DNA of 5,570 nt, taken from positions 1 through 5,570 of the forward strand of contig CALEWN010000022.1 in assembly GCA_937925385.1 (NCBI GenBank), in the 5' to 3' direction. This DNA is from an uncultured Senegalimassilia sp. Its GTDB lineage: Bacteria; Actinomycetota; Coriobacteriia; Coriobacteriales; Eggerthellaceae. Below are positions 1-5,570 of this stretch, in pieces (the stretch's first letter is position 1; each line of letters begins with the position of its first letter). The position numbers and the translations under genes are program-made. Under the pieces are notes generated by a model that did not search any database, was not told the origin of the DNA, and worked only from the letters and a program-made list of their open reading frames with translations.

Positions 1-110
1 AGAGCCTGCGCGGCTTCTATCGCCCGGTTGAGCTGCGTGTACTCTAGCGTATCGGAGGTCGTCGCCTTGGCCGCTTCCGCCAGCTGCGCGTTCAGCGCAT
101 CCTTGGACAC
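1..110 (-). other. Start of a second FIVAR domain (cut by the window edge)
   Basis: From residue 1821, VSKDALNAQLAEAAKATTSD and then TLEYTQLNRAIEAAQA have the opening helix and 'Y(T/S)...L..AI..A' second helix of FIVAR modules, as in the copy at 579-791. It follows the NEAT-like domain with only a short DEQYGDHE linker. Its remaining helix and whatever follows lie beyond position 1. Confidence 0.75.
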
Positions 111-3100
111 GACCTCGTGATCGCCGTACTGCTCGTCGAACGCCGCCCAGTCAAGGCCGAGCACCACCTGGGCATCCATGTACGTCGATTGGGCGTACAT
201 GCAGATGTAGCCATCGGCAATCGCCGTTTCGGACACGGGCACGTAGTAGGTCTGCGCGTGCTCGGCGCCGTCGGCGCCCGTATAGGTCCCGGACGTCTCG
301 CAATCGACCGTATTGCCCTGGAACATGCCCACGCCGTTTTCTACATATCCATCCGGATAGTACTTCATGCCGACCAAATCGGCCGCAGCCCCCATGACGC
401 TCATGGAATGGACGTCGAACTGCACCGTGTATTTGCCGTCTTTCACCACCAGCTTGCCCGAAGCCTTGTCGACCACCGCGCCCATCATGGACTCGCTGCT
501 CACGTTCGAGGCGTTGCGGAAGCTCACGGAGATGTCATAGACGCCGTCGGCCAGATGCGCACGGTCGTATTCGCCCGCCGTTTTCTTCGCCAGCGCGTCC
601 ATGGCCTGCTGCAGGGCGGACTGCGCAGCGTCCACCTCCTCCTGCGTGGCCGAGCCGTTGGCCAGCACGCCACGCGCCTGGGTCAACGCTGCCGCAAAAG
701 GCGCCCAGGTCTCTGCCGTGTACTGCGACTCGTTCAGAGCTTCGGCCCGCTCGATGAGCGCGGAAAGGGCGCTCGTGTCGGCTGCGTTCGGGTTCACGAC
801 CGTGACCTGGGACGTCGCGCTTTGCGCCGTTGCCACGGAGCCGTTCACGGTGTTCGACACCACTACATAATAGGTATGCGAGCCGATCGCGTCGCCGCTT
901 ACGGAAAGCGCCGGCCCGGTCGCGCCCGCGATGGCCTTGCCGTCGCGATACCACTGGTAGCTCAGCGTGCCGTTATCGGACGAGGAGGCCTCCACCTTCA
1001 GCGTGCACGCATCGCCCAGGTTCAGCGAAACCTGCGGATCAAGGTCGGCCGTGATAACGGGAGCCTGCGCCGCGGACAGCACGTTCACCGTCGCCACCTG
1101 GCTCTTCGTCATGGCCGACAAGCCTCCCGCCGTGGCCGTGACCACCGCATAGACCGTATGCGAACCGGCGGAAAGCGAAGGCGCGAAGCTCGCATCCGTC
1201 GCGCCCTCGACCGCAACACCGTCAACGTACCACTGCACGGAAAGCGTCGAGCCCTTCTCCGCCGTGGCTGCGATGGCGAACGTCGGCATCGCGCCGCCCG
1301 GCTGCACCGTCACCGGCGTCGCGTCCAGATCGGCGGTGATGACCGGCGCCGCAACGCCGTACGTACCGGCATCGGCCGTCAGGTACGTAGCATCGCGCAC
1401 CTCGGCGCGCACCGTGGAGCCATCGGCCGGGGCCTTCCAGTTGACAGCCGAAGCGCTCGACCAATCCTGCAGCACCGCCTCGCTGCCGTCGGCGTTCTGC
1501 TGCACGAAGCGATATTCCTTCGCACCCTCAACGCCGCCGTTCGCCTCAGCCACCAGCGGATGCACGCCATCCTCGGGAATGCCGCCGAGCTTGAGCGTCG
1601 CCGTGAGCGGGCTGTACTCCTTGAGCTGCTTGGCCGGGTCGGCACCGATGGCCTCGAGCGCCGCCTTCGCCACGTTGTAGCCGTTCGTGCCAGCCGGGGC
1701 GTACACGGTGACGCCCGCAGGGCTGGCAGCGTTGCCGGACAGATCGAGCGAGGCCAGCGAACCGGGAACCACCAGCACGCCAGGCGCACCGGTCTGGTCG
1801 AACTTCAGGCTGGTCATGCCCTCTCCGAAGTAGGCCGTCTGCTGGTTGGAAGCGTACTTCGTGTCGGCATAGCTGCCGTTTTGCCCGCCGCGCACGATCA
1901 AGTGCGCCGGCGTGTAGCCCTTGTTGCCCTCGTCGTAGGCATAGAAGTGCTGGCGGAACGCGTCGGACTGGATATCCTTCACGTTGCTGCCCAGATCCAC
2001 CACGTTGAGCTGTTTGGCGAAGCCGTTCGTCTCGATGGTCTGCAGACTGTTCGGGAACACCACGTTGTCAAGCGAAGAGCTCTCGAACGCGTCGTAGCTG
2101 ATAGAGGTCACGCCCTCGGGAATCTTAAGCGTGCCCTTCTTCGCCGTGGGGCAATACACCAGGCTGCCCATGTCCTTGCTGTACACCACGCCGTCGAGCG
2201 TCGCGTAGTTCGCCGCGTCATCGGGCACGTTGACCTTCTCCAGGCTGAAGCACCACGAGAACGAGCCGGCCAGATCGCCCGATGCCAGGTTGCGGCCGAT
2301 GGTGACCTCCTTGAGGTTCTCGCAATCCTGGAACAGCTGATCCTCGACGCTTGTGACGCTATCGGGCATGGTGAAGCTTGTCAGGCCCAGGCAGCCGGCG
2401 AAGCAGCCGTAGCCGATAGACTCCACGCCCTCGCCCAGCGTCACGGACGTGATGAAGCGATCGCCCGAGAACACGCCCTGGCCCAGGCGCTTCACCGTGC
2501 CGGGAACCACCAGATCGCTTGCGCCCTCAGCGCCGATATAGGTGCTGGAGAACGCGCCGTCGGCAAGCTCGGTCAGATGGCTGGGCAGGCCGTTGGCGGT
2601 CGCACCCTCCGTCGTATTCGTCAGCTTGATCTGCGTGAGGAACAGGTTGCTGGCGAACGCGTTCGCGCCGATGGACTCGACGTTGTCGGACATCTCCGCA
2701 TAATACAGGCCGCATTGGCGGAACGCGCTGCTCGGGATGGAGCGCAAGCTGTCGGGCAGGTGCACGCCGGTCAGGCCCAGGCTGCCCTGGAACGCCGATT
2801 CGCCGATGGAAGTCAGGCCCTCGGGCAGCACCAGATCGCCGGAAGCGCCGCCATCCGCGAACGCGCGCGACGCGATTTCGCGCAGCTGGCTGGGGTGCGC
2901 CTCGGTGTCCTCGAAGCTGAACTGCTTGGCGTTGCCGATCTTCGACCAGCTGTTAGCAGTGGTTTGCGTGATGCAGGCGAACGCGCGCTCGCCGATCTTC
3001 TGCACGCTGGCGGGAATCCCCACATGCGTGAGCTGCATATCGCCTTCGAACGCGGCTTCGCCGATCTCGGTCACGTCGTTGGGGATGACGATGGTGGTTT

Positions 3101-5570
3101 GATTGCCCGTATAGCCGTGCAGCACGTGGTTCTCGTCGATGACGAAATCGTCGTAGTCGGCAGTGCGGTTCTGGATGGTCGCCGTGGCGGTCTTCGTGAC
3201 GCCGTCCTTCACGACGGTGGCGGTCAGCGTGGCGTCGCCCACCTGGTAGCCGCCCTGGATGTTCGCGGTGGTCGCGGAGCCTTCTGCGGCGGAAACGGTG
3301 AACACCTGGTCGTCAGAGGTTTCCCAGGTGACGGTGCCGCCTTGCATGTCGTCGGAAAGCAGCGCGGAAAGCTGGACTGCATCGCCGTCCTTCGTGGAAC
3401 GCAGCGTATCGCTGGAAAGGACGATGCCCTGATCTGCGGAAACGTTCGCCACGCGCACCTTCATGGTGTCGGTGAGCGCCGGGTTGTTTTTCACGGAAAC
3501 GGTGATGGTCGCCTCACCCTCGGCGACGCCGGTCAGCGCGCCGTCGGCGGACACCTTCGCCACGTCCTCGTTGCTGCTGGTCCATACCAGCTGGGTGTCG
3601 GTGGTGTCGGCCGGCGCCAGCGTCGCGGAAAGCGGCAGCGTCTGACCCGGAGCCACCACGGCGCTTTCGGCGGAAAGCTTCACGCTGGTTGCGGCGACGG
3701 GGTTCACCACGGCGGCCTCGGCCTGGCTGACCAGCTTGCCGTAGTCCCATGCATAGGCGCGCACCGTGTTGGCGATCGCCTTGTCGCCGTACCTGTCGCC
3801 CCACGCGGCCTTCACGTCGGAGACCTTCACCTGCACCTGATACACGCTATTGCCATCGGCATCCTGCGAAACCGGGTCGCCGGTCACCAGCGCGCGATAG
3901 AAGCGGTTGTACGGCGTGATGCCGTTGACATCGGGCGCCACCAGGTCGATCGCCGCCACGAAGGTATTGTCCTTCGCCGTGATGTTCAGCACCGGGTCGC
4001 CGTTGTTGTCGTCGTACGAGATGTCGGTGATCTCGGGCGCGGTGGTGTCGTAATGGACTTTGAACTCCTGCGACTGCTGCTCGGGCGTGGGACCGGCGGT
4101 GGTCGCCGTCTCCTTAAGCGTGTAGACGCCCTCCTTCGCATCGGGGTCGCTGCTCGGATAGAACACGGCCGCGTTGCCGCCCAAAACGCTCTCCGCCGTA
4201 ACCCACGTCTTGTACGCGGCGCTGTAATAGGTTTTACGCACGTAATCGTAGCTGGCCTCGCCCTCATCGGCGCCGTCGGGGCCGGTCATGGAGTACGTGA
4301 GGTTGTTCACGTTGCGCAGCAGGCTGGTGGAGGTGGTCAGCGTGGTGGGCGCATCGGAGAAGCCGGAGTTCGATACGACGATGCGGTCGGAATCGAACTT
4401 CTTGGCATCACCCTCCGCGAACGGGTTCACACCCAGGTCGGAGCCATGGGTGGCGTCGATCATCTTCGTGCCGATGAAGTGGTAGTCGCCGTCCTGCGCG
4501 GCGTCGAACACGCTCGCCTTCGACCAATCGCCGTAGAAGCCCATGAAGGGCACGGACAGGTCGACGCCGTCATCGGCGGATTTCAGCATGGCGAAGCCGT
4601 CCACGAACGTGCCGTTGGGGGTGTTTTCGCTGGCGAATGCGGCGAATTCGCTCCCGCAGCTCACGGACACGGTGAGGTTGGCGATACCGCCCGCGGGCAC
4701 CGTGACCTTGCCCGATCCGGAATCATAGGCGTCGCCGGAGTAGCCGACGTCGATACCCTGGCCGGCCCAGTTCCTCATCTGCTGTTGGAACAGGCCGTTT
4801 GCCACGGTATCGGAGAGCGCGGCGGTATCGGGCGTGAAGGAACGCACCTGATCGCCCACGTTATGCAGCGTGATGGTGAAGCTCCACTGGCCGTTGGCGG
4901 ATTCGCCCAGGTCAGCCTTGGGGCGGGACGCATCGGTCGCACCATCGACCGTCGCGTACACGTCGGTGGTGGTTGCAGCCACGGCGTTGGCGACGCCGGC
5001 GCCCTGCTGACGGGGCGTGTAGTAGCTGGAGTCGTCGCGCGGGTCCACCATAGGCGTTGCCGTGGACATGAGCAGCTGCGTGACCGCCTGCGCCTTCGCG
5101 GTTTCGGAGAGGTTGGCGAATTTGTCGCTGGAGTCGACGTACTCGTGAACGAGCGCCGCGATGCCCGTGATCTGCGGCGTCGCCATGGACGTGCCGCTGT
5201 AGTACGCATACTTGTTGTTCAGCACGCTGGAGTACACGTTGCCGCCGGGCGCCGCAATCTCAGGCTTGAGCTTCAGGTCGGGGGTAACGCCCCAGCTGGA
5301 ATAGCTGGACATGGCGTAGTAGGACTTGGTGGGAGTTGTGTCGCCGCCAGTGGTAAGGCCTTGCTTGATGGTGATGGTCTTGACGACAGCATCGCGCAAC
5401 GCCTCGCCCTGCTGATAACCCACTTGCACCACGGGGATGGTCGGGTCGGAGGATAACCAGCCGTCACCGGATAGCTGACCCTGGCCGGGCTCGTCGTAGC
5501 GGTCGTCCATGACGATAACGCCGACGGCGCCTGCCTTTTGGCACTGGTTGATCATCTGATCGTACGAATA
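1..5570 (-). CDS. Giant multidomain S8 (subtilisin-like) cell-envelope serine protease with LRR, Ig-like, FIVAR and NEAT-like domains; partial at both ends
   Basis: One frame runs the full window (codons 5570..5568 to 5..3, 1856 residues) without a stop, and I translated it completely. It holds the catalytic serine motif of subtilases, then a Fn3-like domain, Big domains, BspA-type leucine-rich repeats, paired Ig-like repeats, FIVAR and a NEAT-like domain. Family knowledge: C5a-peptidase/lactocepin-type subtilases are secreted, usually wall-anchored, and cleave host or environmental proteins; NEAT domains bind haem or haemoproteins. The start, signal peptide and catalytic Asp and His lie beyond 5570; the C-terminus and any anchor lie beyond position 1. 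In ScpA the catalytic serine is near residue 512, here residue 128, so some 380 or more residues are probably missing at the N-terminus and the full protein probably exceeds 2200 residues. No frameshift or internal stop is seen, so the gene looks intact. The exact substrate is unknown. Confidence 0.96.
138..569 (-). other. NEAT-like domain (haem/haemoprotein-binding family)
   Basis: Residues 1668-1811. It opens with LADGVYDISVSFRNASN and SSESMMGAVVDKASGKLVVK, followed by DGKYTVQFDVHSMSVMGAAA, LVGMKYYPDGYV and finally QVVLGLDWAAF. 'DGxYxxxxxxxxA' plus 'eSMmg...' and 'a.l.VkdGKYtv.f' follow the first strands and lip helix of NEAT domains, and the closing 'aqvvLgLDW' resembles the last strand. 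In known NEAT domains tyrosines of a YxxxY motif near the end coordinate haem iron. Here Y1788-ICM-Y1792 has that spacing and Tyr1797 lies nearby, but I cannot align them to the ligand position by eye. Two cysteines (1757 and 1790) could form a disulfide. Ligand binding is therefore inferred, not shown. Confidence 0.72.
579..791 (-). other. FIVAR domain 1
   Basis: Residues 1594-1664, a helical module: SALSALIERAEALNESQYTA, ETWAPFAAALTQARGVLANG, then SATQEEVDAAQSALQQAMDA ending LAKK. The pattern 'L...I..A..l....YT...W..f..AL..A..vl....atq.eVd.A...L..Am..L' is the FIVAR signature. FIVAR modules are found as repeats in Gram-positive wall proteins and glycosidases, acting as spacers or carbohydrate/matrix-binding units. 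Together with the second copy beyond the NEAT-like domain, it brackets that domain. Confidence 0.93.
792..1064 (-). other. Ig-like repeat 2 of a tandem pair
   Basis: Residues 1503-1593 again begin APVITADLD, then LGDACTLKVEASSSDNGTLS, YQWYRDGKAIAGATGPALSV and GSHTYYVVVSNTVNGSVATA. Strand order and the 'QWYRDGxxIxGATxxxLsV' core match the preceding module, and this copy is closer to the classic Ig consensus ('YQWYkdGkaIaGAT'). It carries one cysteine (Cys1522) with no obvious partner in the domain, so there is no Ig-type disulfide. Confidence 0.88.
1065..1349 (-). other. Ig-like repeat 1 of a tandem pair
   Basis: Residues 1408-1502 begin APVITADLD and contain LSVQWYVDGVAVEGATDASF and GSHTVYAVVTATAGGLSA. 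The 'QWYxDGxxxxGAT' core followed by a 'GsHtvyaVV' strand is typical of bacterial Ig-like modules (Ig_3/PKD-like order). It shares its opening and core with the next domain, so the two look like an internal duplication. It probably serves as a stalk. Confidence 0.85.
1350..1616 (-). other. Beta-rich linker domain, possibly Y_Y_Y-like
   Basis: Residues 1319-1407. After YSPLTATLKLGGIPEDGVHP come EYRFVQQNADGSEAVLQDWS, then AVNWKAPADGSTVRAEVRDA. The 'YRF....G....lqdwS....v.W.aP.dGs..raeVrDA' layout resembles triple-tyrosine (Y_Y_Y) modules and related beta-sandwiches in Firmicutes surface proteins. I do not see all diagnostic residues, so the family is only a suggestion; that it is a beta-sandwich spacer between the LRR block and the Ig pair is more secure. 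Confidence 0.45.
1617..3161 (-). other. BspA-type leucine-rich repeat region (LRR_5), about 13 units
   Basis: Residues 804-1318. A unit of roughly 20-24 residues of the form 'P-x-x-[VL]-T-x-I-G-x-x-A-F-x-x-C-x-x-L-x-x-V' recurs, for example PNDVTEIGEAAFEGDMQL, PEGLTSIGESAFQGSLGL, DNVESIGANAFASNLFL, GEGVESIGYGCFAGCLGL and PDSVTSVEDQLFQDCENL. The insert NYATLDGVVYSKDMGSLVYC followed by IPEGVTSI is the usual 'xxxDGVLYsKD' interruption of BspA proteins, and TVYAPAGTNGYNVAKAALEA resembles their terminal cap. BspA-like repeats mediate binding to host matrix or other cells in several mucosal bacteria. One early unit (about residues 870-895) carries an extra loop. The ligand is not predictable from sequence. 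Confidence 0.93.
3162..3446 (-). other. Second, more diverged bacterial Ig-like domain
   Basis: Residues 709-803. It keeps the order of the preceding Big_2 domain: VLSSDTLRSTKDGDAVQLSA, then TVTWETSDDQVFTVSAAEGS, then VGDATLTATVVKDGVTKTAT. The 'vtWetsddqvftvs' strand pair is preserved, but the final 'dGxvtgvaeG' turn is replaced by a longer NIQGGYQVGD loop. It is probably a Big-type domain; the exact subfamily is uncertain. Confidence 0.7.
3447..3701 (-). other. Bacterial Ig-like domain, group 2 (Big_2)
   Basis: Residues 624-708 follow the Big_2 pattern: PVAATSVKLSAESAVVAPGQ (opening strand and 'pGqt'), then LSATLAPADTTDTQLVWTSS, NEDVAKVSADGALTGVAEGE and ATITVSV. The 'vtWtSSnedVAkVsadGxvtgvaeGeaTItv' signature is nearly complete. 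These modules usually act as rigid stalk or adhesion units in surface proteins, here setting the protease apart from the leucine-rich repeats. Confidence 0.9.
3708..4523 (-). other. Additional beta-rich C-terminal protease region (Fn3-like domains)
   Basis: Residues 350-621. Beta-strand-rich sequence with recognisable turns: HFIGTKMIDATHGSDLG, RIVVSNSGFSDAP, a stretch with SLLRNVNNLTYSM, then EGVYTLKETATT and FKVHYDTTAPEITDISYDDN. The 'DTTAPEIT' join is typical of the boundary between successive Fn3/Ig-like modules in lactocepin-type proteases. A further strand set (YQVQVKVSDVKAAWGDRYGD, then ANTVRAYAWDYGKLVS) resembles the last Fn3 domain of such enzymes. Domain limits inside this stretch are approximate and I cannot assign each module to a named family. 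Confidence 0.7.
4524..4964 (-). other. Fn3-like domain of C5a-peptidase/lactocepin type (fn3_5, formerly DUF1034)
   Basis: Residues 203-349 follow the catalytic domain directly. Visible hallmarks are WSFTITLHNVGD, the strand KVTVPAGGIANLTVSVS, NGTFVDGFAMLKSADDG and the closing LSVPFMGFYGDW. The segments 'NGTFVxGF' and 'PFMGFYGDW' are characteristic of the first Fn3-like domain after the catalytic core in ScpA and PrtP-type proteases, where it packs against the core and influences substrate choice. This places the protease in that branch rather than among simple secreted subtilisins. Confidence 0.9.
4965..5321 (-). other. C-terminal half of the subtilisin (peptidase S8) catalytic domain
   Basis: Residues 84-202. 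SSYSSWGVTPDLKLKPEIAA followed by PGG is the typical strand and loop leading to the active site in the S8 family (compare 'FSSWGPTPDLKLKPEIAAPG' patterns). It is followed by YYSGTSMATPQITGIAAL, the nucleophile helix. The next stretch, QAVTQLLMSTATP and then TPRQQGAGVANA, corresponds to the closing helices and the conserved 'RQQGAG' turn of lactocepin-type proteases. Catalytic Asp, His and the oxyanion Asn would be encoded beyond 5570 and cannot be checked here, so activity is inferred from the intact serine motif only. Confidence 0.95.
5175..5195 (-). other. Subtilase catalytic serine motif GTSMATP
   Basis: Residues 126-132 read GTSMATP, the S8 family serine signature. The nucleophile is Ser128, encoded at 5189..5187 (TCC). 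Every signature position is intact, which argues against a dead protease-like paralogue, at least for this part of the triad. Confidence 0.96.
5382..5570 (-). other. C-terminal part of a protease-associated (PA) domain
   Basis: Residues 1-63 contain QKAGAVGVIVMDD followed by TIPVVQVGYQQGEALRDAV. This matches the end of PA domains: a small-residue helix, a hydrophobic strand, then an 'IP' strand and a helix beginning with G-x-x-L. In the C5a-peptidase/lactocepin family the PA domain is inserted between the catalytic His/oxyanion Asn part and the serine part of the subtilase fold, and it helps control substrate access. Its position just before the serine segment fits that arrangement. Its beginning lies beyond the window. 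Confidence 0.82.

Noticed and set aside
1..110. Possible gene end or wall-anchor signal at the low-coordinate edge
   Set aside because: The reading frame continues in a FIVAR-like helix to position 3; no stop, LPxTG-like motif or hydrophobic anchor is present in the window.
601..870. Short plus-strand open frames (601-870, 830-1054, 967-1152, 1264-1680, 2737-3102, 3463-3645, 4288-4485, 4543-4728)
   Set aside because: All lie antisense to well-defined domains of the minus-strand gene, and their translations are Ser/Ala/Thr- or Arg-rich without recognisable motifs.
535..954. Short minus-strand open frames (535-954, 1222-1464, 1379-1789, 2527-2715, 2813-3025, 3514-3804, 3986-4267, 4775-5209, 5273-5467)
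   Set aside because: They lie in the other two minus frames over the protease gene, have Arg/Ala/Pro-rich low-complexity translations typical of off-frame high-GC DNA, and show no domain.
1941..3161. Recurring short DNA words (such as cgccgat and gaacgcg) that could suggest a nucleotide repeat or CRISPR-like array
   Set aside because: They are the codons for the I-G-E and A-F positions of successive leucine-rich repeats; spacing varies and the rest diverges, so they reflect protein repeats.
117..5456. 1779-codon open reading frame on the plus strand (GTG start)
   Set aside because: Its translation is rich in His, Arg, Gly and Val without any recognisable domain, and it lies in exact antisense codon register with a frame that encodes many known domains. 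Its openness is explained by the lack of TTA/CTA/TCA codons in the real gene.
1..5570. Search for frameshift, internal stop or insertion element breaking the protease gene
   Set aside because: Full translation of the minus frame showed continuous domain content without stop or frame change, and no inverted repeats or transposase fragments were seen.

Overview
The whole window lies inside one very long gene on the minus strand. Reading from 5570 down to 3 in a single frame gives 1856 codons with no stop. Neither the start codon nor the stop codon is present: the N-terminus lies beyond position 5570 and the C-terminus beyond position 1. Residue numbers below count from 1 at the codon 5570..5568. 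There is no intergenic DNA, RNA gene, promoter or terminator to annotate.

The product is a giant mosaic extracellular protein. In protein order it has: the end of a protease-associated (PA) domain (5570-5382); the C-terminal part of a subtilisin-family (S8) catalytic domain with the serine motif GTSMATP (5321-4965); an Fn3-like domain of the lactocepin/C5a-peptidase type (4964-4524); further beta-rich protease C-terminal domains (4523-3708); two bacterial Ig-like (Big) domains (3701-3162); a BspA-type leucine-rich repeat block (3161-1617); a linker domain resembling Y_Y_Y modules (1616-1350); two tandem Ig-like repeats, each starting APVITADLD (1349-792); a FIVAR helical domain (791-579); a NEAT-like domain of the haem-binding family (567-138); and the beginning of a second FIVAR domain (110-1). 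The protein looks like a cell-envelope protease carrying a long arm of adhesion and ligand-binding modules.

The DNA is clearly high in G+C, with strong G/C third-position preference. Combined with a Gram-positive style of surface protein (C5a-peptidase-like protease, FIVAR, NEAT), this suggests a high-GC Gram-positive. A gut or mucosal actinobacterium of the Coriobacteriia (Eggerthellaceae type) fits best, but this is inference from composition and domain style. A cell-wall anchor would lie past position 1 and cannot be seen.

The most notable feature is that protease, leucine-rich repeats and a NEAT-like domain share one polypeptide. This suggests, without proving it, host-protein cleavage coupled to haem or haemoprotein capture. 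The 1779-codon open frame on the plus strand is a mirror-frame shadow of the real gene and is not annotated as a gene.
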